From Paracoccus sp. S1E-3 (GTDB lineage: Bacteria; Pseudomonadota; Alphaproteobacteria; Rhodobacterales; Rhodobacteraceae), in the NCBI RefSeq assembly GCF_013868135.1, contig NZ_JACEMU010000004.1:372001-436000 (forward strand): a DNA stretch of 64,000 nucleotides, given 5' to 3'. Each line of letters starts with the position of its first letter. The first letter of the stretch is position 1. A program made the position numbers and the translations under genes. This document shows positions 1 through 9,918 of this stretch, one piece after another. The notes under the pieces were generated by a model that ran no database searches, was not told the DNA's origin, and was given only the letters and a program-made list of their open reading frames with translations.

Positions 1-1890
1 GACGCCGTTCTGCGCCTGCACGGCACGCGAGTAATAGTCGAACATGTCGAATTGCAGCGACTGCTCCAGCCGGGTGCGGGCGCTGTCGAGGATCTCGGCC
101 GCCGCCTCGGCGCCAAGGTCTGCCGGCTCGATCCGGTCGACGCGCACAAGCGCCACCCGCTTGCCGTCATCGACGATCTCGGTCTCGCCTTCGCCGAGCT
201 TGAAGGCCTCGCCGATCAACGAAGGCGGCGCGGTTTCCAGATAGCCATCGCGCAGCAGCCCGATCTCCGGCGTCCAGTCGAGCGCCGCAGTCTGGGGCGC
301 GGGCGCTTCGGCCCGAGCACCGTCGGTCGGCGCCGCATCCGGCGCGGCGGCGTCATCCCCGTCGACCGAGGGCATCGGCGGAATGGTTTCCGACACCGCC
401 TGCAGCTTGCGTTCCTCGGCCAGGGCTACCAGCTGGCGATTGGCTTCGCCCTCGGCCCAGTCGGCGGCGACCTTCTCGCGCACCTCCTCGAAGGGGATCA
501 GCGTCGGCGGCACGATTTCGTCGAGGCGCAGCGCGAAGATGCCGCCGTCCTCCAACTCGAAAAGCTCGGGAAAATCGCGGTCGGTGACCGCCGCCGCCTG
601 CTCCCGGAAGGAGGGATAGCCACCGATTTCGCCCGGTGCGGCTTCGAGCGTGGCGGTCCAGTCGACCTGACCGAGTTCGGCGCCGGTTTCCTCGGCGATC
701 TGTTCCAGCGTGGCGCCACCGGCCAGCAGATCCTCGATCGCCGGGGCCTGATCGGCAATCAGACGGCGGGCGCGATCGGCAGCGGCCTCGGCGCGCAGGT
801 CGGGCAGCGCTTCCTCGAACGAGACATTGACGGGATCGAGGATCGCGTTCACCGCGAACAGTGCCGGGCCAAGCTCGGTATCGACCGGGCCGATCACGCC
901 GTTATCGGCGGCGGCAAAAACCGGTGCGCCGGCGGTGCCGAGTTCGGCCTCCGTCTTCTCGCCGAGATCGGTATCGGCGAGGGTTAGCCCGCGCTCGGCG
1001 GCGAGCTGTTCGAAACTCACCTCGCCCGCATCCAGCCGCGCCTTGGCGGCGGCGGCGGCATCGGCGCTTTCGAAGACCAGCCGGCCAACCAGACGGCGCG
1101 CGGGCTGGATGTAGTCATGGGCCTTGGCGTCATACAGCTCGCGCAGCGCGGTCTCGTCCAATTCCACCGTGTCGGCCAGCATCTCTGGCGTCATCCAGAT
1201 ATAGCTGATCTTGCGGATCTCGGGCGCGGTGAAGCGGTCGGCATTGGCCTGATGCCAGGCGGTCAGGATCTCGTCATTGGCGGGGGTGACCGGCGCGGGA
1301 AGGTCGTCCGCCGTCAGCTCGACCCAGGAAATGTCGCGTTTTTCAAGCTGCCAGCCAGCAGTCTGTTCGGCCTGCGCCTCGGGCGCGGTGACGCCCGAGA
1401 CCACCGCCGCCTGAAGGATGGTCCGCGCCAGATCGCTGCGGACATCGCGTTCGAAACGCTCCTCGGTCATGCCTTGGCGGCGCAGGGTTTCGGCATAGGC
1501 GGCGCGGTCGAAGCCGCCCGGCCCCTGAAAGGCCGGCGCGGTGGTGATCGCATCGGCCACGGCGCGGTCGCCGACCGAGACCCCGGCAAGACGGGCTTCC
1601 TCTGCCAGCGCGGCCGCGTTGAACAGCTGCGCCTGCACGGCCTGGGTCAGCCCCATGGCGCGGGCCTGTTCCATGGTGAGCCGCTGGCCGGTCTGGCGGC
1701 TGATATTGTCCACCTCGCCCTGCAGGGCGCGGGCATAGGACTGGGCATCGATCTCGGTTTCGCCCACGGCGCCGATTTCCGAACTGCCGCCGGTGAAGCT
1801 GGTGACGCCAAACCCGCCGAGACCCAGCAGAAGCAGCCCCATCAAGATCCAGACAATGGTGGATTTGCCCTTGGTCCGCAGGCTGCTCAT
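1..1890 (-). CDS. ppiD: PpiD-like membrane-anchored peptidylprolyl isomerase (3' end outside window)
   Basis: Periplasmic folding factor anchored in the inner membrane, by analogy with PpiD. The ATG is at 1888-1890 and the reading frame stays open for 630 codons to the window edge, so the C-terminus is missing. Residues about 11-28 form one membrane segment (IVWILMGLLLLGLGGFGV) after a short Arg/Lys-rich cytoplasmic start. A SurA-type N-terminal helical region follows, then a diverged parvulin-like stretch around residues 240-340, as is usual for alphaproteobacterial members. It lies 53 nt downstream of the aminotransferase on the same strand and may be cotranscribed with it. Family assignment is good; real isomerase activity is uncertain because the parvulin core is diverged. 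Confidence 0.85.
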   Translation of the reverse strand, partial: MSSLRTKGKSTIVWILMGLLLLGLGGFGVTSFTGGSSEIGAVGETEIDAQSYARALQGEVDNISRQTGQRLTMEQARAMGLTQAVQAQLFNAAALAEEARLAGVSVGDRAVADAITTAPAFQGPGGFDRAAYAETLRRQGMTEERFERDVRSDLARTILQAAVVSGVTAPEAQAEQTAGWQLEKRDISWVELTADDLPAPVTPANDEILTAWHQANADRFTAPEIRKISYIWMTPEMLADTVELDETALRELYDAKAHDYIQPARRLVGRLVFESADAAAAAKARLDAGEVSFEQLAAERGLTLADTDLGEKTEAELGTAGAPVFAAADNGVIGPVDTELGPALFAVNAILDPVNVSFEEALPDLRAEAAADRARRLIADQAPAIEDLLAGGATLEQIAEETGAELGQVDWTATLEAAPGEIGGYPSFREQAAAVTDRDFPELFELEDGGIFALRLDEIVPPTLIPFEEVREKVAADWAEGEANRQLVALAEERKLQAVSETIPPMPSVDGDDAAAPDAAPTDGARAEAPAPQTAALDWTPEIGLLRDGYLETAPPSLIGEAFKLGEGETEIVDDGKRVALVRVDRIEPADLGAEAAAEILDSARTRLEQSLQFDMFDYYSRAVQAQNGV

Positions 1891-1943
1891 GCGTCGTATC
1901 CTTTATGTTGTTGGCAGGGTTTTAGGGCGGCAACCGATCCGCT

Positions 1944-3125
1944 TCAAGGGCGGGCGTCGGGGCGGAAGCCGGCCAGCCGCGCGGCCATGGCGGCGATGCC
2001 CTGCGCATCGGCATTGGCATAGGCAATCCGCAGGTGTCCATGACCCTGCCCTTCAGGCATGAACATGGTGCCGGGCAGCATCAGGATGCCCGCCTCGTGT
2101 ACCAGCCGCTGCGCCAGTTCGTCCGATCCCATGTCATGAGGATGCGCGACCCAGGCGAAATAGGCGCCGGCCGAGACCACCTGCCAGCCCGGCACACGCG
2201 CCATCGCGGCGACCATGGCGGCGCGGCGCGACAGGATCTCGGCGCGTTCGGCGGCGACCCAATCGCCCATTTCGCGCAAACCGTATTCCGCGCCGATCTG
2301 CCCGATCTGGCTGGTCGAGATCGCCACGGTATCAAGGAATTTCTCGATCTGGGCCAGCCGCTGCGGCCCGGTCAGGATGGCGCCGACCCGGTGCCCGGTC
2401 AGCCGGAAGACCTTGGAAAAGCTGTAGAGCTGGATCAGCACGTCATCGGCGTCGGGCCGGGCGCGCAGGTCGTGGGGGGCGCCCTCGCGGCTGTCGAAAT
2501 CACGATAGGTCTCGTCCACGATCAGCGCCAGTCCCCGCGCACGGGCAAGGTCGTAGAAGGCCGAGAGCGTCGCCGCCGGGTATTCCGCGCCGGTCGGATT
2601 GTTCGGGCTGACCAGCACGATGGCGCGGGTCCGCTCCGAGATCAGCGCCGCCGCATCCCCGGCGCGCGGCACCATGTCGGGGCCGCAGGCCAGCGGAACG
2701 GCGCGGATGCCCTGCATGTCCAGCCACATCTTGTGATTGAAATACCAGGGCGCCGGGATGATGACCTCATCCCCTGCCCCGGCGAGCGAGGCGATGGCAG
2801 CGCAGAAGGCCTGATTGCAGCCCTGAGTGATGGCGACATGGCTGGCAGAGACCGGCGCATCGTAGAAACGCTGCCAACTGGCCGCCAGCGTCGCGCGCAG
2901 ATCGGCATTGCCCAGAACCGGGCCGTAGAGATGCGCTTCGGGCCGGTTCAGCGCCGCATCCGCCATCACCCGGCGCAGCGCCTCGGGCGGCGGCTCGACC
3001 GGGGCTGCCTGACTGACATTGATCAGCGGGCGTTCGGGCGGAAATACCGCCCCGGCCAGCCAGCGGCGTGCCTCCATTACAGGCGGGGCGAAGGTGGCGG
3101 CGAGGGTCGGGTTCAGAGGGGTCAT
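1944..3125 (-). CDS. PLP-dependent class I/II aminotransferase
   Basis: A fold-type I aminotransferase of 393 residues, normal for the family. Visible landmarks are the NNPTG substrate/PLP motif, a DETYRDF segment carrying the PLP-ring Asp and Tyr, and the SFSKVFRLTGHRVG segment containing the Schiff-base Lys. The gene starts with an ATG that overlaps the stop of the upstream Ala/Pro-rich gene (ATGA at 3122-3125), implying translational coupling. The amino acid specificity cannot be read from sequence. Its position beside the trp genes invites an aromatic role, but it is on the opposite strand and this is only a guess. Confidence 0.88.
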   Translation of the reverse strand: MTPLNPTLAATFAPPVMEARRWLAGAVFPPERPLINVSQAAPVEPPPEALRRVMADAALNRPEAHLYGPVLGNADLRATLAASWQRFYDAPVSASHVAITQGCNQAFCAAIASLAGAGDEVIIPAPWYFNHKMWLDMQGIRAVPLACGPDMVPRAGDAAALISERTRAIVLVSPNNPTGAEYPAATLSAFYDLARARGLALIVDETYRDFDSREGAPHDLRARPDADDVLIQLYSFSKVFRLTGHRVGAILTGPQRLAQIEKFLDTVAISTSQIGQIGAEYGLREMGDWVAAERAEILSRRAAMVAAMARVPGWQVVSAGAYFAWVAHPHDMGSDELAQRLVHEAGILMLPGTMFMPEGQGHGHLRIAYANADAQGIAAMAARLAGFRPDARP

Positions 3126-4279
3126 GGCAGCAGGCTCGGGACGGAAAGCGTGGGAAGGCTGAGATCGGGCGCCGGGCGCGCGCCGCGCCTTGTGCTGACT
3201 GCCTGCGCCTCCGCTCCGCTTGGTGCCACGCGAGAGGTTTCGACCGGGGTTTCAACTGCGACGGCACGCGCGGGCGCATCCGTCACGGTGGGGACCGGAT
3301 CGCTCGGCAGGGCGGCGGCTTCTGGCGGGGGCGGGACGGCCTCGCGGGCGGGATCGGGCGTTTCCAGCATCGGTGGCGTGAGGCGTGAGGCCTCGATCGC
3401 GGGCATGGCGGTGGAGGTTGGGGCACCGGCCTCCGGTGCCGGATCGCTGGCCTGCGCAGCCTCGGTCTGGGTCGCGGGTAGGGCCGCGCTGGCGGTCTCG
3501 GGCACGCGGCTCTCGGGCATCACCGGGGCATCGGGGCGGGGGGCGGCGGCGGTTTCGGGCGCGGAATCGGCGGCCGGGAGCGCGGCCTGCGTCTCGGCCG
3601 GCAACGGCGTTGGCGCGGTGCGCGAGGCGATGGCCGGGCCGGCATCCTGACCGGGGTCGCTGACCCGGCCGGGGCGGGACGCGCTGACCGGGGCGTCAGC
3701 CGCAAAGGCGGGGACCGGCGGCGCGGTCTGGGCCTCCTCGGCCGGCTGCGGCGCATCGCTGAGTTCCGGCATATCGGGGCGGCCTGCCGGGGCGGTGGCG
3801 GGCGCGGGGTTGGGCTCGGTCGCCGGGGCGGTGACGATGGGCGCCTCGGCCAGAGCGGGGCTGCCGGGGGCCGAGGCACCGCCCGGCACGATCGGCGGCA
3901 GGTCATCGGCGCGGGCAAATTCCGATCCGGGCGTTGGCACCAGCGGCGCGGCGACCGGGGCCGCATCCGGCGCGCCCGCCCCCGTCGCAGCAGGCGCAGC
4001 AGGCGCAGCAGTCTCGGCAGGCGCGGCGGTCTCGGCAGTCGCAGTAGCCTCAGAGGCGGGCGTTTCAGCGGCTTTATCAGACGGAATAGCGGCCACCGCT
4101 TCCTCGGTGGTGGCGGCCACGGGCGCAGCGGCGGGCTCGGTCAACGGCGGCGCGGAAGCGGGGGCCCGCGATGCGGGCATTTCCGGCAGCGGCAGCGCCA
4201 GCGAGAGTGCCGCCAAAGCCGCCGCCCCGATCAGCCCGCCATGCAGCGCGCCCCGTCCGAATCCGTCCGCCGTTGCCAT
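3122..4279 (-). CDS. Ala/Pro-rich membrane-anchored protein of unknown function
   Basis: 385 residues from ATG at 4277-4279, which follows a GGGGCGGG ribosome site; an upstream in-frame extension to 4375 lacks support. One hydrophobic segment near residues 11-28 is followed by about 350 residues dominated by Ala, Pro, Thr, Glu and Val with no globular domain visible. The layout resembles the N-terminal half of the divergent polysaccharide deacetylase family that I recall near trp genes in Rhodobacteraceae, but no deacetylase domain follows: the frame ends in a stop that overlaps the aminotransferase start. It could be a shortened member of that family or an unrelated spacer protein of the envelope. 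I do not recognise it with confidence. Confidence 0.6.
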   Translation of the reverse strand: MATADGFGRGALHGGLIGAAALAALSLALPLPEMPASRAPASAPPLTEPAAAPVAATTEEAVAAIPSDKAAETPASEATATAETAAPAETAAPAAPAATGAGAPDAAPVAAPLVPTPGSEFARADDLPPIVPGGASAPGSPALAEAPIVTAPATEPNPAPATAPAGRPDMPELSDAPQPAEEAQTAPPVPAFAADAPVSASRPGRVSDPGQDAGPAIASRTAPTPLPAETQAALPAADSAPETAAAPRPDAPVMPESRVPETASAALPATQTEAAQASDPAPEAGAPTSTAMPAIEASRLTPPMLETPDPAREAVPPPPEAAALPSDPVPTVTDAPARAVAVETPVETSRVAPSGAEAQAVSTRRGARPAPDLSLPTLSVPSLLP

Positions 4280-4383
4280 TCCCGCCCCATTTCGTGACGC
4301 GCGACGGCTTGCCCCGCCACGCCATTTGGCACATCTATAAGACCTGATCCCGCCGGGTTCACCCCCAATCGCCACGGACTGAC

Positions 4384-4974
4384 ATGATCCTGCTCATCGA
4401 CAATTACGACAGCTTCACCTGGAACCTTGTGCATTACCTTGGCGAAGAAGGCGCGAATGTCGAGGTCTGGCGCAACGACGCCCTGACGGTCGAGGAAGCG
4501 CTGGCAATGCGGCCTGACGGGATCGTGATCTCTCCCGGTCCCTGCGATCCGGCGCAGGCCGGCATCTGCGTGCCGCTGATCCGCGCCGCAGCCGAGCGCG
4601 GCGATATCCCCCTGTTCGGGGTGTGCCTTGGCCATCAGGCCATCGGCGAGGCCTTTGGCGCCCGGATCATCCGTGCCGACCGCATCCTGCACGGCAAGGT
4701 GGACGAGATGTTCCATGACGGCACCGGCGTCTTCACCGGCCTGCCCTCGCCGCTGAAGGCCACGCGCTACCATTCACTGACCATCGCCCCCGACAGCCTG
4801 CCGAACAGACTGCGCGTCACCGCGAGTGCCGGCGACGGCACCATCATGGGCGTGATCCATGACGAACTGCCGATCGAGGGCGTGCAGTTTCACCCCGAAT
4901 CCATCGCGTCGGAACACGGCCACGCCATGATCCGCAGCTTCCTCGACCGCTGCCGAAAGGCCGAACTCGCATGA
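4384..4974 (+). CDS. trpG: anthranilate synthase component II (glutamine amidotransferase)
   Basis: Supplies ammonia from glutamine to the TrpE subunit for anthranilate synthesis. The class I amidotransferase triad is intact: nucleophile Cys81 in GVCLGHQ, His170 and Glu172 in GVQFHPES. Length (196 residues) is normal. It opens a plus-strand run and ends in an ATGA overlap with trpD. As in other bacteria it may also serve p-aminobenzoate synthesis as PabA. The usual partner trpE is not next to it in this window. Confidence 0.95.
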   Translation: MILLIDNYDSFTWNLVHYLGEEGANVEVWRNDALTVEEALAMRPDGIVISPGPCDPAQAGICVPLIRAAAERGDIPLFGVCLGHQAIGEAFGARIIRADRILHGKVDEMFHDGTGVFTGLPSPLKATRYHSLTIAPDSLPNRLRVTASAGDGTIMGVIHDELPIEGVQFHPESIASEHGHAMIRSFLDRCRKAELA

Positions 4975-5984
4975 CCATTGATATTCGCCCGCTGATCGGG
5001 CTTGCCGCCGAGCGCCCGCTGACCTCGGACGAGGCTGACGGCGCCTTCGCCGCCCTGTTCGAAGGCGCAGCCACCCCCGCCCAGATCGGCGGGTTGCTGA
5101 TGGCGATGCGGGTGCGCGGCGAAACCGTGGACGAGATGGCCTCGGCCACTCGCGCCATGCGCCAGCGCATGAACCGGATCACCGCCCCCGCAGAGGCGGT
5201 CGATATCGTCGGCACCGGCGGCGACGGGCGCAAGACGCTGAACATCTCGACTGCCGCGGCGCTGGTGGTCGCGGGCGCGGGGGTGCCGGTCGCAAAGCAT
5301 GGCAACAAGGCGCTGTCGTCGAAATCGGGCTCGGCCGATGCGCTGACCGAACTTGGCATCAACATCATGGCCACGCCAGAGCAGTCGCAGCAGGCGCTGA
5401 ACCAGATCGGCCTCTGTTTCATGATGGCGCCTGTCCACCATCCGGCGATGCGCCACGTGGGCGCGCCGCGTGCCGAACTGGGCACGCGAACCATCTTCAA
5501 CATCCTCGGGCCGATGACCAATCCCGGCGGCGTGACGCGCCAGCTGACCGGGACCTTCGATGCCACCTGGTGCCGCCCCATGGCCGAGACGCTGCGCGAG
5601 CTGGGCTCGACCCATGTCTGGCTGATCCATGGCAGCGACGGCACAGATGAGCTGGCGATCTCGGGCGACAGCTTCGTGGTCGAGATGAAGGACGGCCAGA
5701 TTCGCGAATTCACCGTCACCCCAGAAGATGCCGGGCTGCCGCGCCATGATTTCGACCAGATCGTCGGCGGGGACGCCGCCCATAATGCGGCGGCGGCGCG
5801 CGAAATCCTCGACGGCGCGAAAAATGCCTATCGCGATGCGGTGATCCTCAATGCGGCGGCCGCGCTGCTGGTCGCGGGCCGGGTCACCGATCTGCGCGAA
5901 GGCGCGGCGCTGGCGACACAAAGCCTCGATTCGGGGGCGGCCAAGGCCAAGCTGGCGGCACTGGCGGCAATCGTGCCGCTGTGA
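4971..5984 (+). CDS. trpD: anthranilate phosphoribosyltransferase
   Basis: Transfers the phosphoribosyl group of PRPP to anthranilate, the second step of tryptophan synthesis. The 337-residue protein has the PRPP-binding GTGGDG loop at residues 81-86, KHGN at 109-112 and the NILGPMTNP segment typical of the family. Its start overlaps the trpG stop by 4 nt, and its stop overlaps the GTG start of ung (GTGA at 5981-5984), so the three genes are probably translated in a coupled way. Confidence 0.96.
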   Translation: MTIDIRPLIGLAAERPLTSDEADGAFAALFEGAATPAQIGGLLMAMRVRGETVDEMASATRAMRQRMNRITAPAEAVDIVGTGGDGRKTLNISTAAALVVAGAGVPVAKHGNKALSSKSGSADALTELGINIMATPEQSQQALNQIGLCFMMAPVHHPAMRHVGAPRAELGTRTIFNILGPMTNPGGVTRQLTGTFDATWCRPMAETLRELGSTHVWLIHGSDGTDELAISGDSFVVEMKDGQIREFTVTPEDAGLPRHDFDQIVGGDAAHNAAAAREILDGAKNAYRDAVILNAAAALLVAGRVTDLREGAALATQSLDSGAAKAKLAALAAIVPL

Positions 5985-6619
5985 TCCCGCCCCAGCCTTG
6001 GGCGCATCTGCCCTTCTTCCGCGACCGCTGGCCTGCGATCAGGGCACGGCTGGCGGGCAGCGATTTCCTGCCCGGCCCCGAGGCGATTTTCCGCGCCCTG
6101 CAGATCCTTCCGCCGCAGGCGGTTCGGGTGGTGATCCTGGGTCAGGACCCCTATCCGACGCCCGGCCATGCCGACGGACTGGCCTTCTCGGTCACGAAAA
6201 CGACCGCTCTGCCCCGATCTCTTTCCAATATTTTCAAAGAGATGGACAGCGATCTTGAGGCAAGGCCCGCAGATGGAGACTTGTCGCATTGGGCGCGGCA
6301 GGGCGTCCTTTTGCTGAACACCTCGCTGTCGGTGTCCCCCGGTGCGGCCGGTGCGCATGCCCGTTGGGGTTGGGACCGGCTGGCGGCGCAGGCCGTGGCC
6401 GAAGCGCAGCGCCATCGCCCGCTGGCCTTCATCCTGTGGGGCAATCACGCCCAAAAGGCGCTGTCCGACCTGATCCGTCCCGAGGATCTGGTGATCGCCA
6501 GCGCGCATCCCTCGCCGCTCTCGGCCCGGCGCGGCTTTTTCGGATCCCGCCCCTTTTCACGGGTGAACGCCTGGCTCGGGGCGCGTGGCGAGGCGCCGAT
6601 CGACTGGGCCGGCCGATGA
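5981..6619 (+). CDS. ung: uracil-DNA glycosylase, family 1
   Basis: Removes uracil from DNA to start base-excision repair. The water-activating motif is GQDPYP at residues 54-59 (Asp56; enterobacterial enzymes have His at the last position), NTSL lies near residue 113 and the HPSPL leucine-loop motif is at 176-180. The GTG start at 5981 is favoured because it overlaps the trpD stop as GTGA. The 212-residue length is normal. A DNA-repair gene inside a trp operon is unusual; the coupling suggests it simply shares the transcript. Confidence 0.93.
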   Translation: MIPPQPWAHLPFFRDRWPAIRARLAGSDFLPGPEAIFRALQILPPQAVRVVILGQDPYPTPGHADGLAFSVTKTTALPRSLSNIFKEMDSDLEARPADGDLSHWARQGVLLLNTSLSVSPGAAGAHARWGWDRLAAQAVAEAQRHRPLAFILWGNHAQKALSDLIRPEDLVIASAHPSPLSARRGFFGSRPFSRVNAWLGARGEAPIDWAGR

Positions 6620-6698
6620 CAGCGCGCCACAAAAGGTTCGTGGGCATTTCGCATGGCGGGGGCTTTTCGCGCCGCCTGCCAGGGCCTATGGTCGCGCC

Positions 6699-7487
6699 AT
6701 GGACATTCTCGACAGGATCAAGAGCTACAAGCTCGACGAAATCGCCGCCGCCAAGATCGCCCGTCCGCTGGCGGCTATCGAAGCTGCCGCCCGCGCCGCC
6801 AGCGCCCCGCGCGGTTTTGCCGATGCGCTGACCGCCAAGGCCGCCGATGGTTACGGGCTGATTGCCGAAATCAAGAAAGCAAGCCCATCGAAGGGATTGA
6901 TCCGGCAGGATTTCGATCCGCCTTTTTTGGCACGGGCCTATCAGGCAGGGGGGGCCGCCTGCCTGTCGATCCTGACCGACACCCCGTCCTTTCAGGGCGC
7001 CCCCGAGTTTCTGACCGCCGCCCGCGCGGCCGTCGATCTGCCGGTTCTGCGCAAGGATTTCCTCTATGACACCTATCAGGTGGCCGAGGCGCGTAGCTGG
7101 GGCGCCGATGCCATCCTGATCATCATGGCCTCGGTCGACGATGCCTTGGCAGCCGAACTGGAAGACGCCGCCCGCCACTGGGGCATGGATGCGCTGATCG
7201 AGGTGCATGACCGTGCGGAACTGGATCGCGCCCTGCATCTGAAATCGCCTCTGATCGGGATAAACAACCGCAATCTCAAGACCTTCAATCTTGATCTTCG
7301 CGTGACCGAGGCGCTGTCGCCCCATATCCCCGCCGGCCGCGATCTGGTTTGCGAAAGCGGGCTGTTCACCACCGACGATCTGGACCGCATGGCGCGCGTG
7401 GGCGCCCGCCGCTTCCTGATCGGCGAAAGTCTGATGCGCCAGCAGGACGTGACCGCAGCCACCCGCACATTGCTGGGCGCCGCATGA
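6699..7487 (+). CDS. trpC: indole-3-glycerol phosphate synthase
   Basis: Ring closure step of tryptophan synthesis, converting CdRP to indole-3-glycerol phosphate. The TIM-barrel signature [10 protein letters not shown] is at residues 57-66, followed by [10 protein letters not shown] and the CESG phosphate-site segment. The ATG at 6699 gives 262 residues, the normal length; the open frame runs further upstream but that part is not conserved-looking. It sits 79 nt after ung, the only noticeable gap in the trp run, and overlaps moaC by 4 nt. Confidence 0.95.
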   Translation: MDILDRIKSYKLDEIAAAKIARPLAAIEAAARAASAPRGFADALTAKAADGYGLIAEIKKASPSKGLIRQDFDPPFLARAYQAGGAACLSILTDTPSFQGAPEFLTAARAAVDLPVLRKDFLYDTYQVAEARSWGADAILIIMASVDDALAAELEDAARHWGMDALIEVHDRAELDRALHLKSPLIGINNRNLKTFNLDLRVTEALSPHIPAGRDLVCESGLFTTDDLDRMARVGARRFLIGESLMRQQDVTAATRTLLGAA

Positions 7488-7951
7488 GCCTGACGCATTT
7501 TGACAAGCAAGGTCAGGCCCATATGGTCGATGTCTCGACCAAACCGGTTACCGACCGCGAAGCGACTGCCGAGGGTCATGTCATCATGCTGCCCGAGACC
7601 TTGGCGCTGGCGCAGGGCGGCGCAGCGAAGGGCGATGTGCTGGGCGTCGCGCGGTTGGCCGGGATCATGGCCGCGAAGCGGACCTCTGACCTGATCCCCC
7701 TCTGCCATCCGCTGCCGATCACCAAAGTGGCGCTGGAGCTGCTGCCCGATCCCGAATTGCCCGGCATTCGCGTCACCGCGACCGTGCGCACCTCGGGCCA
7801 GACCGGTGTCGAGATGGAAGCGTTGACGGCGGTCGCCGTCGCCTGCCTGACCGTCTATGACATGCTGAAGGCCGCCGAGAAGGGCATGCGCATCGAAAAT
7901 ATCCGCCTTCTGCGGAAGACGGGCGGAAAATCAGGTACTTACGAGGCATGA
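7484..7951 (+). CDS. moaC: cyclic pyranopterin monophosphate synthase
   Basis: Second enzyme of molybdenum cofactor synthesis, forming cyclic pyranopterin monophosphate from the MoaA product. The 155-residue protein carries the conserved [15 protein letters not shown] segment and the [11 protein letters not shown] helix. ATG at 7484 overlaps the trpC stop as ATGA, and moeA begins at the base after its stop, so the two Mo-cofactor genes are tightly linked to the trp run. This arrangement is typical of Rhodobacteraceae. Confidence 0.96.
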   Translation: MSLTHFDKQGQAHMVDVSTKPVTDREATAEGHVIMLPETLALAQGGAAKGDVLGVARLAGIMAAKRTSDLIPLCHPLPITKVALELLPDPELPGIRVTATVRTSGQTGVEMEALTAVAVACLTVYDMLKAAEKGMRIENIRLLRKTGGKSGTYEA

Positions 7952-9127
7952 ATGATCACGGTTGATGAGGCGCTGAGCATGGTTCTGGCGCTTGCCGGGC
8001 CAGTCCCGACCGAGGAAATTGCCCTCGCCGACGGGCTGGGACGGGTGCTGGCCGCACCTGTGTCCGCGCGCCTGACCCAACCGCCTTTCGATGCCGCCGC
8101 GATGGACGGCTACGCCATTCGCCGCGCCGAGCAGAACCAACCGCTGCGCGTCATCGGCGAGGCTGCGGCGGGGCGCCCCTGGGACGGCGCGGCCGAGCCC
8201 GGATCAGCCGTCAGGATCTTCACCGGCGCGCCGGTGCCCGCAGGGTATGACTGCGTGGTGATGCAGGAAAATGTCGACAGAGAGGGTTCGGACATCCAGG
8301 TCAGCGTGATCCAGCGTCACAACAATATCAGGCCGCAAGGCAATGATTTCAGAGAAGGATTTGAGTTCGATCCCCGCCACCCGTTGACCGCTCGCGATCT
8401 GGCGCTGATCGCGGCCATGAACGTTCCGCGCCTGACCGTCGCCCGCCGTCCTCGGGTCGCCGTTCTGCCCGGCGGGGACGAACTGGTGCCCCCCGGAACC
8501 GTGCCGCAGCCGGGTCAGATCGTCAGTTCCAACGACATCGCCATCGCCGCCATCGCCCGTCGCGCGGGGGCCGATGTGGACCTGCTGCCGATAGCAGCCG
8601 ATACCGCTGCCAGCCTGCGCGAGGCCCTGTCGCGCGCCGCTGGCGCGGACCTGATCGTAACCATCGGCGGCGCATCGGTCGGCGATCATGACCTGATCGC
8701 CAGCGTCACTGAAGGCATGGGGATGGAGCGTTCCTTCCACAAGATCGCGATGCGGCCCGGCAAACCGCTGATCGCCGGGCGGATCGGTGCCTCGGCCCTG
8801 ATCGGTCTTCCCGGAAACCCCGTATCTTCAATCGTATGCGCCGAACTTTTCATGCTTCCGTTGCTTGAGGCCATGCAGGGGCTGCCCTACCGGGACCGCT
8901 TGCGTTACGGCCGGCTGGGGCGGTCAATCGGCGCCGAGGGCGACCGCCAGCACTACCTGCGTGCGACCCTGTCCGAGACCGACGGACTGCCCGTCGTGAC
9001 GCCCATGGAAGATCAGGATTCCGCGCGGCTTGGCCTGCTGGCGCAAGCCGACGCATTGCTGATCCGCCCCGCCGGTGATCCGCCGCGAGAAGCTGGCGAC
9101 CAGATCAAATTCATCTCGCTGGATTAA
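7952..9127 (+). CDS. moeA: molybdopterin molybdenumtransferase
   Basis: Inserts molybdenum into adenylylated molybdopterin. The 391-residue protein has the MoeA N-terminal landmark PPFDAAAMDGYA, the SSNDI segment, the MoCF-binding GGASVGDHD motif and MRPGKP. The start codon follows the moaC stop without spacing. The next gene, lexA, is 92 nt away and has its own control region. Confidence 0.95.
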   Translation: MITVDEALSMVLALAGPVPTEEIALADGLGRVLAAPVSARLTQPPFDAAAMDGYAIRRAEQNQPLRVIGEAAAGRPWDGAAEPGSAVRIFTGAPVPAGYDCVVMQENVDREGSDIQVSVIQRHNNIRPQGNDFREGFEFDPRHPLTARDLALIAAMNVPRLTVARRPRVAVLPGGDELVPPGTVPQPGQIVSSNDIAIAAIARRAGADVDLLPIAADTAASLREALSRAAGADLIVTIGGASVGDHDLIASVTEGMGMERSFHKIAMRPGKPLIAGRIGASALIGLPGNPVSSIVCAELFMLPLLEAMQGLPYRDRLRYGRLGRSIGAEGDRQHYLRATLSETDGLPVVTPMEDQDSARLGLLAQADALLIRPAGDPPREAGDQIKFISLD

Positions 9128-9157
9128 CCATTCCTTTACCTTGCCGGAGGCAGTCTA

Positions 9158-9197
9158 TTGACCGATAAGGGGAATTATGCCAGAACATTCCTCGAAC
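9158..9197 (+). promoter_or_regulatory. SOS box and possible promoter of lexA
   Basis: GAAC at 9183-9186 and GAAC at 9194-9197 are separated by exactly 7 nt, which is the alphaproteobacterial LexA operator (GTTC-N7-GTTC on the other strand). It lies 22 nt upstream of the lexA ATG. A TTGACC at 9158-9163 followed by 17 nt and CAGAAC at 9181-9186 could be the promoter, which would place the -10 element inside the operator. The box is read directly; the promoter is a guess. Confidence 0.85.
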
Positions 9198-9219
9198 GCG
9201 CAAGCAACGGGACCGGAAC

Positions 9220-9918
9220 ATGCTGACGAAAAAGCAGATCGAACTGCTGGAGTTCATTCACAAGCGTATGGCGCGTGATGGCGTTCCGCCCTCCTTCGAT
9301 GAAATGAAAATCGCCCTCGATCTGCGGTCAAAATCCGGCATTCACCGACTGGTGACAGCGCTCGAGGAACGCGGCTTCATCCGCCGGCTGCCGCATCGCG
9401 CGCGGGCGCTGGAAATCGTCCGGCTTCCCGACAGCCTCGCTAAGACGGTCTCGGGCTTCTCCCCGCAGGTGATCGACGGCGACCGAACGATGCCACCCGC
9501 GCCGGTGCGGGGGGCCATGGATGTCGTCGCCAGCGCGGTGGAACTGCCGGTCATGGGCCGTATCGCCGCCGGCGTGCCGATCGAAGCCATTTCCGAAGTG
9601 TCGCATCACATCGCCGTTCCGGGCAGCATGCTCACGGGGCGCGAAAGCCATTACGCTCTCGAAGTCCGCGGCGATTCCATGATCAATGCCGGCATCAATG
9701 ACGGCGATGTCGTGGTGATCCGCGAACAGGATGTTGCGCAGAACGGCGATATCGTGGTGGCTCTGGTGGAAGGGCATGAGGCGACGCTGAAATATTACCG
9801 ACGCAAGGGCGCGATGATCGCGCTCGAGGCCGCCAACCCCGCTTACGAAACGCGCATTCTGCCCGAGGACAAGGTACGCGTGCAGGGCCGGCTGGTCGGA
9901 CTCATCCGCAGCTATTAA
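9220..9918 (+). CDS. lexA: SOS repressor LexA
   Basis: Repressor of the SOS regulon that cleaves itself when RecA is activated. The 232-residue protein has a winged helix-turn-helix in residues 1-65, the scissile Ala117-Gly118 bond (RIAAGVP), catalytic Ser153 in GDSM and Lys191 in ATLKYY, so it should be competent for self-cleavage. An SOS box directly upstream indicates autorepression. The gene normally leads into comEC in relatives (from memory); here a transposase remnant follows. Confidence 0.97.
   Translation: MLTKKQIELLEFIHKRMARDGVPPSFDEMKIALDLRSKSGIHRLVTALEERGFIRRLPHRARALEIVRLPDSLAKTVSGFSPQVIDGDRTMPPAPVRGAMDVVASAVELPVMGRIAAGVPIEAISEVSHHIAVPGSMLTGRESHYALEVRGDSMINAGINDGDVVVIREQDVAQNGDIVVALVEGHEATLKYYRRKGAMIALEAANPAYETRILPEDKVRVQGRLVGLIRSY

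Noticed and set aside
2034..3650. 538-codon plus-strand open frame
   Set aside because: Antisense to the aminotransferase and the Ala/Pro-rich gene; Arg/Gly-rich translation typical of high-GC shadow frames, with no recognisable domain.
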